Shown here piece by piece: positions 8,687 to 18,024 of a stretch of DNA of 64,000 nucleotides; position 1 is the stretch's first letter, and the number at the start of each line of letters is the position of its first letter. Source of the DNA: S010-25 sp964466455 (GTDB taxonomy: Bacteria; Pseudomonadota; Gammaproteobacteria; SZUA-229); contig CAYXNL010000002.1 in the NCBI GenBank assembly GCA_964466455.1, positions 12,451-76,450 of the forward strand. Direction: 5' to 3'. The translations under genes were made by a program, and so were the position numbers. Below the pieces are notes generated by a model that made no database searches, had not been told where the DNA came from, and saw nothing but the letters and a program-made list of their open reading frames with translations.

Positions 8687-9700
8687 TTAGATAATTCCGG
8701 CGCGTAATACATCGTGCATATTAAAGGCACCAATCAGAATATTGTTCTCGTCTGTAACCAGTAGTCCGTTGATGCCGCGATCTTCTATTATCTTTACAGC
8801 GCTTGCTGCCAGTGTATCTGCGGTAGTTGTGCGGCAGTTAGCTGTCATAACCTCTTCTACCAGGGTGGTACGTACGTCGATATCATTATCCAGTGAACGG
8901 CGTAAATCACCATCAGTATAGATACCGATAACTTTATTATCACTATCGACAATGGCGGTCATTCCCAGACCTTTCTTGCTCATTTCCAGCAGAGCCTGTG
9001 ATACGGTCGCATTTTTATTTACCTGCGGAACGTGTTCATGTTGATGCATAATATCGGCAACATGCAGTAATAAGCGTCTGCCCAGGCTGCCACCGGGGTG
9101 GGATAAGGCAAAATCGTCGGCAGTAAAGCCTTTTGCCTGTAACAGGGTAACAGCTAGTGCATCGCCCATTACCAGGGCAACCGTTGTGCTGGATGTGGGG
9201 GCAAGATCATGCGGGCAGGCTTCTTTGGAGACGCTAACATCCAGATTAACATCCGCCTGGATAGCCAGTGTTGAGGCGGGGTCTCCGGTCATACTGATCA
9301 GCGGTACGCCAAAACGTTTTAGCACCGGAATGATAATCGTTATTTCAGCTGTGTTGCCAGAGTTGGATAAAGCCAGTACAACATCTTTGCGGGTGATCAT
9401 ACCAAGGTCACCATGACTGGCTTCGCCGGGGTGAACAAAAAAAGCTGGCGTACCGGTGCTGGCCAGCGTAGCGGCTATTTTACCGCCAATATGACCGGAT
9501 TTACCCATGCCGGTTACTACGATCCGGCCTTCGCAAGCCAGTATAATGTTGCAGGCGTGCGCAAAATCTTCATTAATCCGCGAACGTAATGCTGCCACTT
9601 CATTGTGTTCAATATCAATAACTTGCCTACCAAGACGCAGGTAATCGTCCTTACTGAATACTCCGGCAGGAACAGAGTACTGGTTCTTGTCGGTAGTCAT
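8687..9700 (-). CDS. kdsD: D-arabinose 5-phosphate isomerase
   Basis: A 337-residue protein: an N-terminal SIS sugar-isomerase domain (VVTGMGKSGHIGGKIA; the segment HPGEASHGDLG) followed by two CBS repeats at about residues 205-337. It converts ribulose 5-phosphate to arabinose 5-phosphate, the precursor for Kdo. The neighbouring kdsC catalyses a later step of the same pathway, which supports KdsD over other SIS-CBS paralogues. Confidence 0.95.
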   Translation of the reverse strand: MTTDKNQYSVPAGVFSKDDYLRLGRQVIDIEHNEVAALRSRINEDFAHACNIILACEGRIVVTGMGKSGHIGGKIAATLASTGTPAFFVHPGEASHGDLGMITRKDVVLALSNSGNTAEITIIIPVLKRFGVPLISMTGDPASTLAIQADVNLDVSVSKEACPHDLAPTSSTTVALVMGDALAVTLLQAKGFTADDFALSHPGGSLGRRLLLHVADIMHQHEHVPQVNKNATVSQALLEMSKKGLGMTAIVDSDNKVIGIYTDGDLRRSLDNDIDVRTTLVEEVMTANCRTTTADTLAASAVKIIEDRGINGLLVTDENNILIGAFNMHDVLRAGII

Positions 9701-9746
9701 CGGTTGTTCTCGTTAATGGAGGGTGAAGTGTTTTTTATCATAGGGT

Positions 9747-10715
9747 CTATTTTATTACAGTAAAAAATAACAGGCACTGGTAACCGATAAAAGCGGCGAG
9801 CAGGATACCACCTTCAATGCGATTAATACGGCCAGGGCCACGAAAGCCATAGGCCATGATAAACAGTGCAATGGTGAGGATAAATAAAATGGGCATATCA
9901 CGCTGCATAATGCCATGTGCCAGTCTGGACGGTGCGATTATACCGGGTACTGCCAGAACACCCAGTGTATTGAACAGGTTTGAACCAACGACATTGCCAA
10001 TGACAATATCGTGTTCTTTTCTTAGTGAACCGGTAATCGAGGTTGCCAGTTCTGGCAGGCTGGTACCAACGGCAATAATTGTCAGGCCGATAGCCAGATC
10101 GCTGATGCCAAAGGCAACCGCAATATTTACCGCACCCCAGACCAGTATTTTAGAACTGATTGTTAGTAAAATCAGGCCGCCTATGAGCCAGAACAGGGCG
10201 GTGGGGGTAGACATGGGTTTTGGTGGTTCACCCATAATTTCTTCTGACAGCATATCTTCTGTAGGATTTTGAATGCCTTCGCGAGTCATCCACCACATCA
10301 GTAAAAACAGCATACTGAGTAGAATAAAACCATCAAAACGGCTTAATGTCATATCTTGCATCAGTATTAGAGCCAGCAGCATGGCACCAAGTAATACAGG
10401 AAGTTCTCTTTTAATAATGCGTGAATGGACATCCAGCGGCGCAATCAGGGCGGCAACCCCCAGCACCAGAGTAATATTGGTAATATTGGAACCAATCGCA
10501 TTGCCGATGGCCATTGCCGGGCTGCCATCGTATGCGGCAAAAATGGCAACCATAATTTCCGGTACTGAGGTGCCGAAACCAACAATGGTCAGACCGATAA
10601 TGAGAGGGGGAACATTAAAATTACGTGCGGTGGCCACCGCACCACAGATAAACCGGTCGGCGCTCCAGATAAGCAGGATAAAACCACCGATGATAGCGAT
10701 ACAATCTGATAGCAT
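9747..10715 (-). CDS. yrbG: Calcium/sodium antiporter, CaCA family (YrbG-like)
   Basis: The ATG at 10715 gives 322 residues starting MLSDCIAIIGGFILLIW, preceded by an AAAGG ribosome site; a longer frame to 10802 adds non-family residues. Two homologous halves carry the alpha-repeat motifs GFGTSVPEIMVA with GNAIGSNITN and AVGTSLPELATS with GNVVGSNLFN, which form the cation-binding core. About ten membrane helices are expected. It is the first gene of the long minus-strand run and diverges from mlaF. Confidence 0.94.
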   Translation of the reverse strand: MLSDCIAIIGGFILLIWSADRFICGAVATARNFNVPPLIIGLTIVGFGTSVPEIMVAIFAAYDGSPAMAIGNAIGSNITNITLVLGVAALIAPLDVHSRIIKRELPVLLGAMLLALILMQDMTLSRFDGFILLSMLFLLMWWMTREGIQNPTEDMLSEEIMGEPPKPMSTPTALFWLIGGLILLTISSKILVWGAVNIAVAFGISDLAIGLTIIAVGTSLPELATSITGSLRKEHDIVIGNVVGSNLFNTLGVLAVPGIIAPSRLAHGIMQRDMPILFILTIALFIMAYGFRGPGRINRIEGGILLAAFIGYQCLLFFTVIK

Positions 10716-10849
10716 GGTACCTTTGTTACAGTTACAGTAAAATGCGAAGATTACGCTATGCAGTAGGTTTAGGGAACCTCTGTTTACCGGGTTGCTGCGC
10801 AAGGGTGGAGAACACCCGGATAATAACTGCGGGGTTTGTATGCGGATTT

Positions 10850-10877
10850 AAATATATTACTTAAAATATATTACTTA
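10850..10877. repeat. Perfect 14-bp tandem duplication in yrbG/mlaF divergent spacer
   Basis: The 14-mer AAATATATTACTTA occurs twice back to back (10850-10863 and 10864-10877) in the 225-base spacer between yrbG and mlaF. The region is AT-rich and probably lies among the divergent promoters, so the duplication could alter promoter spacing. No function is established. Confidence 0.85.
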
Positions 10878-10940
10878 CGCCCGTGTCTGTTCAGATGATA
10901 GAATCCGCAAAATTTATTAATAACTTCAGGGGCTGGTTTT

Positions 10941-11750
10941 TTGCATAGTGATATTCTGGTTAAGATCTCAGATCTGCATTTTAGCCACGGTGAACATAAT
11001 ATTTTTAATGGCCTGACACTGGATATTCCGCGTCAGGGTATTACTGCGATAATGGGCCCTAGTGGTACGGGAAAAACCACTCTGCTTAAACTTATCGGCG
11101 GGCAGTTAATTCCCGACTCCGGTGAAGTTACTGTTAACGGTTTACCGGTTCATCGTCTTAAAACCCGCGAATTATATGCTTTGCGCAAACGCATGGGGAT
11201 GTTATTTCAGTCCGGCGCGTTGCTTACCGACCTGAGTGTGTTTGAAAATGTAGCTTATCCGGTAAGGGAACATACTGCGTTAAGTGAAACCATGATCCGT
11301 GAATTAGTCCTGATGAAGCTGAATGCGGTTGGCTTACGGGGAGCCGCACAGTTAATGCCGTCCGAGCTATCCGGTGGTATGGCCAGACGTGTGGCCCTGG
11401 CAAGAGCAATGGCTCTGGACCCGATGATGATTATGTATGATGAGCCATTTACCGGGCAGGATCCTATTTCCATGGGGGTGCTGGTGCGCCTGATCCGTGA
11501 ATTAAACTCAGCGCTGGATATCTGTAGCATTGTGGTGTCGCATGATGTCCCGGAAACACTGTCAATTGCTGATTATGTACATATTATTTCAGCGGGTAAG
11601 GTGGTTGAAAGTGGCACGCCGGATGCGTTGGCTAGTAGCACATCGACATGGACAAGGCAGTTTATTGATGGTCTGCCCGATGGTCCGGTTCCGTTTCATT
11701 ATCCTGCGCAGGACTTGCTGGATGATCTTTATCATTTGGCCGGGTCATAA
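10941..11750 (+). CDS. mlaF: Phospholipid ABC transporter ATP-binding protein MlaF
   Basis: A 269-residue ABC ATPase with Walker A GPSGTGKTT, signature LSGGMARRVALARA, and Walker B MIMYDEPFTGQDP. It starts at TTG, with AGGGGC about 9 bases upstream; no in-frame ATG fits. MlaF energises the inner-membrane MlaFEDB complex that maintains outer-membrane lipid asymmetry. Its stop overlaps the mlaE start by one base. The C-terminus is slightly extended, as in MlaF proteins that dock MlaB. Confidence 0.95.
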   Translation: MHSDILVKISDLHFSHGEHNIFNGLTLDIPRQGITAIMGPSGTGKTTLLKLIGGQLIPDSGEVTVNGLPVHRLKTRELYALRKRMGMLFQSGALLTDLSVFENVAYPVREHTALSETMIRELVLMKLNAVGLRGAAQLMPSELSGGMARRVALARAMALDPMMIMYDEPFTGQDPISMGVLVRLIRELNSALDICSIVVSHDVPETLSIADYVHIISAGKVVESGTPDALASSTSTWTRQFIDGLPDGPVPFHYPAQDLLDDLYHLAGS

Positions 11751-12535
11751 TGTTGCTGAATTTTTTACAGAAAATTGGGTATACGACGCTTTCGTTCTTC
11801 CAGCGTCTGGGGCGCGGTAGTGTCTTCTTTGTTCGGGTACTGTTCAGCAGTTTCAGCGTACTGGTGCGCCCGAATCTGCTGATTCAACAGATGTACTCGG
11901 TAGGGGTGCGGACATTAATTATTATTGTGGTTGCCGGTTTATTTGTGGGCATGGTGATGGCGCTGCAATCGTATTACGTACTGGTGGATTTTGGTGCAGA
12001 GAATTCGGTAGGCGTTATGGTGGCATTGTCATTATTACGTGAGCTGGGGCCAGTGGTTACTGCGCTTTTGTTTGCTGGCCGTGCCGGTTCGGCATTAACA
12101 GCTGAAATCGGCCTGATGAAAGCAACGGATCAGCTTTCGGGAATGGAAATGATGGCAGTTAATCCGATGCAACGGGTAATTGCCCCGCGCTTTTTTGCCG
12201 GGATGTTATCCATGCCTATGCTGGCAATAATATTCAGCGCGATGGGTATGCTGGGTGCCTATATGGTTGCTGTCGGCTTATTGGGTCTGGATTATGGTGT
12301 ATTCTGGTCGCAGGCTCAGGCCAAAGTGGATTTGTATCTGGATATTTATAATGGCATTATAAAAAGTTGTATTTTCGGGGTGGTTGTCACCTGGATTGCG
12401 GTTTTTGAAGGCTATGACTGCGTGCCTACTTCGGAAGGTCTGGGACAGGCGACAACTCGCACTGTTGTACATAGTTCACTGGCTATTCTGTTTCTGGATT
12501 TTGTGCTAACGGCAATTATGTTTAGTAGTAATTAA
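11750..12535 (+). CDS. mlaE: Phospholipid ABC transporter permease MlaE
   Basis: A 261-residue permease with five to six hydrophobic segments and the MlaE family signatures RELGPVVTALLFAGRAGSA and the EIGLMKATDQLSGMEMM coupling region. It forms the membrane dimer of the Mla complex with MlaF and MlaD, both adjacent. The start ATG overlaps the mlaF stop (TAATG). Length and motifs are normal. Confidence 0.97.
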   Translation: MLLNFLQKIGYTTLSFFQRLGRGSVFFVRVLFSSFSVLVRPNLLIQQMYSVGVRTLIIIVVAGLFVGMVMALQSYYVLVDFGAENSVGVMVALSLLRELGPVVTALLFAGRAGSALTAEIGLMKATDQLSGMEMMAVNPMQRVIAPRFFAGMLSMPMLAIIFSAMGMLGAYMVAVGLLGLDYGVFWSQAQAKVDLYLDIYNGIIKSCIFGVVVTWIAVFEGYDCVPTSEGLGQATTRTVVHSSLAILFLDFVLTAIMFSSN

Positions 12536-12579
12536 TGGAAACTGAGAAGTTGTTGTATTTGATGACACGAGAATAAGTA

Positions 12580-13050
12580 ATGAGTACACGAAAATTTGAA
12601 ATTATGGTAGGCCTGTTTGTGGCGGCTGCTATTGCCGCCTTCTTTATGCTGGCGATGAATGTCAGTAATATGAGCACCTATAGTGACCATAAAGGTTATG
12701 AGTTAACCGCGAGTTTCGACAATATCGGTGGCCTGAAAGTGCGCGCTCCGGTTTCTGCCAGTGGGGTTGTGGTTGGCCGTGTAACGGCAATTGGCTACGA
12801 TAGTAATAGCTATGAAGCCGTGGTACATATGAAGATAAATTCAAAATATAATAAATTTCCGCTAGATACGGCAGCCAGTGTATTGACCTCCGGGTTACTG
12901 GGGGAACAGTATATTGGGTTTGCTCCGGGTGCAGATGATAAATATCTGAAACAGGGAGATAGCATTGAACTGACGCAGTCGGCTATTGTCCTTGAACAGA
13001 TAATAGGCCAGTTTCTTTATGGCAAGTCTGGTGAAGGCAAGAATAAATAG
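12580..13050 (+). CDS. mlaD: MCE-domain lipid-binding protein MlaD
   Basis: A 156-residue protein with an N-terminal membrane anchor (about residues 8-26) and one MCE domain (ELTASFDNIGGLKVRAPVSA at its start). MlaD forms a hexameric ring that channels phospholipids between MlaE and MlaC. The short length and single MCE domain are typical of MlaD as opposed to PqiB or YebT. It sits 44 bases after mlaE. Confidence 0.96.
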   Translation: MSTRKFEIMVGLFVAAAIAAFFMLAMNVSNMSTYSDHKGYELTASFDNIGGLKVRAPVSASGVVVGRVTAIGYDSNSYEAVVHMKINSKYNKFPLDTAASVLTSGLLGEQYIGFAPGADDKYLKQGDSIELTQSAIVLEQIIGQFLYGKSGEGKNK

Positions 13051-13071
13051 GTCTGGCTAAGGTAAGGAACT

Positions 13072-13707
13072 ATGCAAAAAATGAAATCTATACTACGGCA
13101 ACTAACTGTTTTTACTGTGGTTGCTGTGATTTATTGTGGTAATGCTTATGCGGTAGATACTGAATCACCTGTGGCATTATTGAAACGTACATCGGAACAG
13201 GTTATTAAAATTCTGGTTGATGAACAACAAGAGCTAAAACACAACCCTGATCGGGTTTATGAAATTGTCGATAAATATATTCTGCCAAACCTTGATGATA
13301 TCACTATGGCGAAGCTGGCATTAGGGAAAAACTGGCGGATAGCAACCCGGCAACAAAAGATAGCTTTTGTTAAAGCATTCAGAAATCTCCTGGTGCGAAC
13401 ATACAGCAAGTCCCTGCTTCAATTTAAAGACCGGAAAATTAAGTTTTTTCCGGTAAATATTACAAAAGAAACAACAATAATATCGGTAAGAGCTGAAGTT
13501 ATTCAACCCGGCGGTCCGCCAGTTCCGCTGTCCTATCGTATGCGAAAAAAAGATAATGTATGGAAAGTTTATGACATTAGTGTTGATGGTATCAGTCTGG
13601 TTACCAGCTACCGTGGTACCTTTACCCAGCAGGTTCGGGAAAGTGGTATTGATGGTCTGCTGAAATACCTGCATGAGAAAGATGGCCAGTTAAATGCCGA
13701 AAAGTAG
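13072..13707 (+). CDS. mlaC: Periplasmic phospholipid shuttle MlaC
   Basis: A 211-residue protein with a signal peptide (hydrophobic LTVFTVVAVIYCGNAYA, cleavage near residue 27) and an MlaC/Ttg2D domain (YILPNLDDITMAKLALGKNW). It carries phospholipid between the outer-membrane MlaA complex and the inner-membrane MlaFEDB. A GGTAAGGAA ribosome site precedes the start, 21 bases after mlaD. Confidence 0.95.
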   Translation: MQKMKSILRQLTVFTVVAVIYCGNAYAVDTESPVALLKRTSEQVIKILVDEQQELKHNPDRVYEIVDKYILPNLDDITMAKLALGKNWRIATRQQKIAFVKAFRNLLVRTYSKSLLQFKDRKIKFFPVNITKETTIISVRAEVIQPGGPPVPLSYRMRKKDNVWKVYDISVDGISLVTSYRGTFTQQVRESGIDGLLKYLHEKDGQLNAEK

Positions 13708-13757
13708 CAGTTAATTATGTTTCCGTTTATTATTTCATTCCGGTTTTATCCCTTTCA

Positions 13758-14096
13758 ATGATGAAAAAAAGGGAGAACGCATCACAGGCAAGCGTTACGC
13801 TGGTTGATAACCGCTGTTTTCAACTGCAGGGGAAACTGAATTTTGCCACGGTTCCGCTACTGGTTCGCACGATGATGAAGGACATACGTGGCGCTACACT
13901 GGATAAACAGTTTGAACTGGACCTGAGTAAAGTTACCTATGGAGACAGTGCCAGTGTTGCGATGCTGCTGGAAGTAAACCGTATGGGTTTATTGGTTAAG
14001 CGGAAAATGCAAATCAGGGATATGCCGCAGCAGATGGAAATCATTGCCCGCGCCCACGGAGTAGATGGACTGCTGGATGTCATGTTAATACACTGA
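13758..14096 (+). CDS. mlaB: STAS-domain protein MlaB
   Basis: A 112-residue STAS-domain protein (FELDLSKVTYGDSASVAMLL is the conserved core with the DSA motif). MlaB is the cytoplasmic subunit binding MlaF. The start is an ATG-ATG pair without a strong ribosome site. STAS sequences are short and divergent, so the call depends on its position as the fifth mla gene. The bolA-like ibaG gene that often follows is absent here. Confidence 0.9.
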   Translation: MMKKRENASQASVTLVDNRCFQLQGKLNFATVPLLVRTMMKDIRGATLDKQFELDLSKVTYGDSASVAMLLEVNRMGLLVKRKMQIRDMPQQMEIIARAHGVDGLLDVMLIH

Positions 14097-14186
14097 TGTA
14101 GGGACACGTTGCCTGCCCGTGACCATGCGTGCCAACGGGTACTTCCTGCTTCCAGAATAATACTATTTTTAAGAGATTTTTTCTGT

Positions 14187-15446
14187 ATGAATAAACTGAT
14201 GATTAATGGTGGCATCCGACTTGAAGGGGATATCCGGATATCGGGTGCAAAAAATGCGGTATTACCTATTCTTGCTGCCACGCTGTTATCCGAAAGCCCG
14301 GCAGTGATTGAAAATGTTCCGCATCTGCATGATGTAACCACCACGGTTGAACTGCTTGGTTGCATGGGAGTGATGGTTAGTATTGATGAGAAACTCAGTG
14401 TGGAAGTCGATGTTTCCACCATTAAAAACTATACCGCCCCCTACCATATGGTAAAAACCATGCGTTCCTCCATTCTGGTTCTGGGGCCTTTGTTATCACG
14501 TTTCGGTCAGGCTGAGGTCTCTTTACCCGGTGGCTGTGCTATTGGTTCTCGACCGGTTGACCTGCATATTAAGGGTCTGCAGGAAATGGGCGCTGAAATA
14601 GAAGTTAGTAATGGTTATATTCACGCTAAAGCAAATCGGCTTACTGGCGCGCGTCTGGTAATGGATATTGTGACGGTAACGGGTACCGAGAATCTGATGA
14701 TGGCTGCATCGCTGGCCGATGGCGTTACCATTATTGAAAATGCAGCACGTGAACCAGAGGTTGTTGATCTAGCGAACTTTATTAACACGATGGGAGGTAA
14801 AATTTCCGGTGCCGGAACCGATACATTAACCATCGAAGGTGTGGAAAAACTAACCGGAACCCGCTATCGCGTACTCCCTGACCGGATTGAAACCGGTACC
14901 TATCTGGTCGCTGCTGCCATTACTGGTGGTAAAATCAGAGTCAGGGATACCTGCCCACGTCTGCTTGATGCCGTTATTGATAAATTAAAGGAGGCAGGAG
15001 CAAAAATAGAAGTGGGTGAAGACTGGATATCACTGGATATGGAAGGGCGGCGACCAAAATCTATTAATATACGCACGGCTCCTTATCCCGCTTTTCCCAC
15101 CGATATGCAGGCACAATTTGCTGCGTTAAATACAGTTGCAGATGGTACCGCGACCATTATAGAAACTGTATTTGAAAATCGTTTTATGCATGTTCAGGAA
15201 TTAAAGCGCATGGGCGCAGATATTGAAGTGGAAGGGAATACCGCCATTATTCGTGGCGTTGATAAACTTACCGCCGCGCCGGTGATGGCTACTGACTTAC
15301 GTGCTTCCGCCAGTTTGATTATTGCCGGTCTGGTTGCAACGGGAGTAACAGAGGTGCAACGTATTTACCATATTGATCGTGGTTATGAGAATATTGAAGA
15401 AAAGCTGGCTCTGCTGGGTGCCAGAATACACCGGACACCGGAATAA
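14187..15446 (+). CDS. murA: UDP-N-acetylglucosamine 1-carboxyvinyltransferase
   Basis: The ATG at 14187 gives 419 residues starting MNKLMINGGIRLEG; the longer frame from 14109 adds unrelated residues. The active-site cysteine is Cys117 in LPGGCAIGSRP, meaning a fosfomycin-sensitive type. MurA transfers enolpyruvate from PEP to UDP-GlcNAc, the first committed step of peptidoglycan synthesis. It follows the mla operon, as in many proteobacteria. Confidence 0.97.
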   Translation: MNKLMINGGIRLEGDIRISGAKNAVLPILAATLLSESPAVIENVPHLHDVTTTVELLGCMGVMVSIDEKLSVEVDVSTIKNYTAPYHMVKTMRSSILVLGPLLSRFGQAEVSLPGGCAIGSRPVDLHIKGLQEMGAEIEVSNGYIHAKANRLTGARLVMDIVTVTGTENLMMAASLADGVTIIENAAREPEVVDLANFINTMGGKISGAGTDTLTIEGVEKLTGTRYRVLPDRIETGTYLVAAAITGGKIRVRDTCPRLLDAVIDKLKEAGAKIEVGEDWISLDMEGRRPKSINIRTAPYPAFPTDMQAQFAALNTVADGTATIIETVFENRFMHVQELKRMGADIEVEGNTAIIRGVDKLTAAPVMATDLRASASLIIAGLVATGVTEVQRIYHIDRGYENIEEKLALLGARIHRTPE

Positions 15447-15489
15447 AGCCGCATTCAATTTTAACAAATATAACAGTGAAAACGAACGA

Positions 15490-16158
15490 GTGAAATATTC
15501 AGACGCAGATAATGGTGACCCTGCTCAATACACAAAGGGTATTACCATTGCCTTATCCAAAGGGCGTATTTTTAAGGAAACCCTGCCTTTGCTGGCGGCG
15601 GCGGATATCATCCCGCTGGATGATCCTGAAAAAAGCCGTAAGTTAATTCTCGATACCAATCATAACGATGTCAAATTACTAATTATCCGTGCAACCGATG
15701 TGCCGACATACGTACAGTTTGGTGCGGCAGACCTTGGCGTGGCCGGTAAAGATGTATTAATGGAACATGGTGGTGAAGGCTTATATGAGCCGCTGGATCT
15801 GAAAATTGCCTGCTGCCGATTGATGACGGCCGGTCTGATAGAGCCGAAACCACGACGTAACGGAAATTTGCGCGTAGCGACTAAATTTACCAATGTGGCA
15901 AAACGTTATTTTGAGTCGCGTGGAGAGCAGGTTGAATTAATTAAATTGTATGGTTCGATGGAACTGGGGCCGGTTGTTGGTTTGTCTGATTTAATTGTTG
16001 ATGTGGTGGATACCGGTAATACCTTAAAAGCTAATGGATTAAAGCCGGTGGATCATATTGCTGATATCAGCTCGCGACTGGTGGTTAACCGTGCAGCAAT
16101 GAAGATGAAATATAAAAGAATAACAGATATTATTGAACAGATTCGACAGGTGGTATAA
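15490..16158 (+). CDS. hisG: ATP phosphoribosyltransferase, short form
   Basis: The GTG at 15490 gives 222 residues; the catalytic domain begins ITIALSKGRIFKETLPLLAA. The longer open frame overlaps murA and is not family-like. The C-terminal regulatory domain of long HisG is missing, so activity should require HisZ, not encoded in the window. HisG starts histidine synthesis by joining ATP and PRPP; the phosphate-binding loop is in DVVDTGNTLKANGL. The start is moderately certain, since the ribosome site is weak. Confidence 0.92.
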   Translation: MKYSDADNGDPAQYTKGITIALSKGRIFKETLPLLAAADIIPLDDPEKSRKLILDTNHNDVKLLIIRATDVPTYVQFGAADLGVAGKDVLMEHGGEGLYEPLDLKIACCRLMTAGLIEPKPRRNGNLRVATKFTNVAKRYFESRGEQVELIKLYGSMELGPVVGLSDLIVDVVDTGNTLKANGLKPVDHIADISSRLVVNRAAMKMKYKRITDIIEQIRQVV

Positions 16159-16162
16159 CGCT

Positions 16163-17464
16163 ATGTTAAAGATAAAACAACTGTCATTCCGGGAGGAAAA
16201 TTTCTGGTCAAAACTGGATACCTGCCTTGCCTGGGAGATGAATATTGGTGGTAATGTATCACAGGTTGTGGCTAAAATTCTGGCGGATGTAAAAGAACGC
16301 GGTAATCAGGCATTGCTTGAATACACGAACCGTTTTGACCGTATGCAATTAAGTTCGGCGCAGGCGCTGGAACTGAGTGCAGAGCATTTACATCGGGCAC
16401 TGGCGAAAATTGATGATGTACAACGTGAGGCGCTGGAAAAATCTGCGAGCCGCATTGGTCAATATGCCGAGCATCAGAAGATAGAATCATGGTCCTATAC
16501 CGAGGAAGACGGTACCGTACTGGGACAGAAAGTCACCGCGATGGATCGTGTGGGTCTGTATGTGCCAGGTGGTAAAGCCGCTTATCCATCATCGGTTTTA
16601 ATGAATGCCATTCCAGCTAAAGTTGCCGGGGTGCCGGAACTGATTATGGTAGTGCCAACGCCGGATGGTGAAAAAAATAATCTGGTGCTGGCTGCGGCTG
16701 CAATTGCCGGGGTTGACCGGGTGTTTACTATTGGTGGAGCGCAGGCAATTGCGGCGCTGGCTTACGGTACGGAAACCATCCCTAAGGTGGACAAAATTAC
16801 CGGCCCGGGGAACTCGTATGTGGCTACTGCAAAACGTATGGTGTACGGGGTGGTCGGGATTGATATGATTGCCGGGCCATCGGAAATTCTGGTCGTCTGT
16901 GATGGTAAAACCCGTGCCGACTGGATTGCGATGGATCTGTTTTCACAGGCGGAACACGATGAAGAAGCACAGTCAATTCTGGTTTGTAGCGATGATGATT
17001 TTATTGAACAGGTAAAAAACAGTATAGAAAAACTGCTGGCAGAAATGCCGCGTAAGGCAATTATTCAGGCTTCACTGGAAAACCGTGCGGTTATCATTAA
17101 AGCCGAAGGTATGGAATCTGCAATAGAAATTGCCAACCATATTGCTCCTGAACATCTTGAATTGTCAGTCGATAATGCCGAGCAATGGGCGCAGAAGATT
17201 CACCATGCCGGGGCTATTTTTATGGGGCGTTACACGGCAGAAGCACTGGGCGATTATTGTGCCGGGCCTAACCATGTGCTCCCTACCTCGGGTACCGCAC
17301 GTTTTTCCTCACCGTTGGGGGTGTACGATTTTCAAAAACGTTCCAGCCTGATTGGTTGCTCTGTACAGGGTGCGTCGGAGTTAGGTAAGGTTGCATCAAC
17401 ACTGGCGCATGGAGAAGGCCTGTACGCACATGCACGTTCGGCTGAATACCGGGTTAAGACGTAG
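16163..17464 (+). CDS. hisD: Histidinol dehydrogenase
   Basis: The ATG at 16163 gives 433 residues, normal for HisD, starting MLKIKQLSF. Signatures include GLYVPGGKAAYPSSVLMNAI, KITGPGNSYV, and IAPEHLEL with AGPNHVLPT for zinc and substrate binding. It performs the last two oxidations to histidine with NAD. It begins 4 bases after hisG, implying one operon; hisC lies separately 0.65 kb downstream across hsp20. Confidence 0.97.
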   Translation: MLKIKQLSFREENFWSKLDTCLAWEMNIGGNVSQVVAKILADVKERGNQALLEYTNRFDRMQLSSAQALELSAEHLHRALAKIDDVQREALEKSASRIGQYAEHQKIESWSYTEEDGTVLGQKVTAMDRVGLYVPGGKAAYPSSVLMNAIPAKVAGVPELIMVVPTPDGEKNNLVLAAAAIAGVDRVFTIGGAQAIAALAYGTETIPKVDKITGPGNSYVATAKRMVYGVVGIDMIAGPSEILVVCDGKTRADWIAMDLFSQAEHDEEAQSILVCSDDDFIEQVKNSIEKLLAEMPRKAIIQASLENRAVIIKAEGMESAIEIANHIAPEHLELSVDNAEQWAQKIHHAGAIFMGRYTAEALGDYCAGPNHVLPTSGTARFSSPLGVYDFQKRSSLIGCSVQGASELGKVASTLAHGEGLYAHARSAEYRVKT

Positions 17465-17471
17465 CTCCCCG

Positions 17472-17503
17472 AAAAAAGGGCGTGGAGATTGCTCTCCACG
17501 CCC
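17472..17503 (-). terminator. Rho-independent terminator for hsp20
   Basis: An 11-bp perfect stem GGGCGTGGAGA / TCTCCACGCCC with a 4-base loop (17478-17503). Plus-strand A's at 17472-17477 become a U-run after the hairpin when read on the minus strand. It is 44 bases beyond the hsp20 stop. Read on the plus strand, after hisD, no U-run follows, so termination is inferred mainly for hsp20. Confidence 0.88.
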
Positions 17504-17547
17504 TGCCTGAGTGCCAATGGGTCTGGCAAGGTTCTACATCCGCCTGA

Positions 17548-17985
17548 TTAATGCTGTACTTCTATACGCCGAGACAGCGCAACTTCCTGTTTAGGGATGG
17601 TAATGGTTAATACGCCATGTTCTGATTTTGCAGCAATTTTATCGGCATCAGCACTGTCCGGTAGCGTGAAACGGCGGTAGAAAGTGCCGCTCTGGCGTTC
17701 AACACGGCGGAAGTTTTCCTTCTCTTCAACTGTTTCAGTATTACGCTCACCCTTAATGGTTAAGACTCCTTTTTCCATTGAAATATCAATATTATCAGGG
17801 TTGACGCCGGGAATATCTGCGACCAGTTTAAATTCTGCGTCATTCTCACTGATGTCAACAGATGGTGCCCAGCTCGCGGTTGCGACATTTTCATCATCAT
17901 TCAATTTGGCCAGTTCTGGATTGATTAGTTCACGCTGAAGCTGATTAAACAAATTCCAGGGGTTGTTGTATCGTACTAAGCTCAT
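17548..17985 (-). CDS. Small heat shock protein, Hsp20 family
   Basis: A 145-residue alpha-crystallin-type chaperone. The crystallin domain spans about residues 40-135 (SVDISENDAEFKLVADIPGV; GVLTIKGER; HGVLTITIPK) and a short C-terminal tail has an I-x-V-like motif. Such proteins hold unfolding clients for refolding by other chaperones. It is a single-gene unit with its own sigma-32-like promoter and terminator, between hisD and hisC, which are both on the opposite strand. The start has a TGAGGAG ribosome site. Confidence 0.95.
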   Translation of the reverse strand: MSLVRYNNPWNLFNQLQRELINPELAKLNDDENVATASWAPSVDISENDAEFKLVADIPGVNPDNIDISMEKGVLTIKGERNTETVEEKENFRRVERQSGTFYRRFTLPDSADADKIAAKSEHGVLTITIPKQEVALSRRIEVQH

Positions 17986-18024
17986 GGTTTGTACTCCTCA
18001 TAGTAATTCATTGCTGTAAAATAA

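Noticed and set aside
10273..10740. 155-residue plus-strand open frame
   Set aside because: It is antisense to the well-supported antiporter gene yrbG and has low-complexity composition with no family signature.
13937..14422. 161-residue minus-strand open frame
   Set aside because: Antisense across mlaB and murA; serine-rich shadow with no start signal.
10941..17464. Whether the mla-murA-his run contains horizontally gained DNA
   Set aside because: Composition and gene families match the surrounding core genome; no integrase, transposase or boundary repeats were seen.
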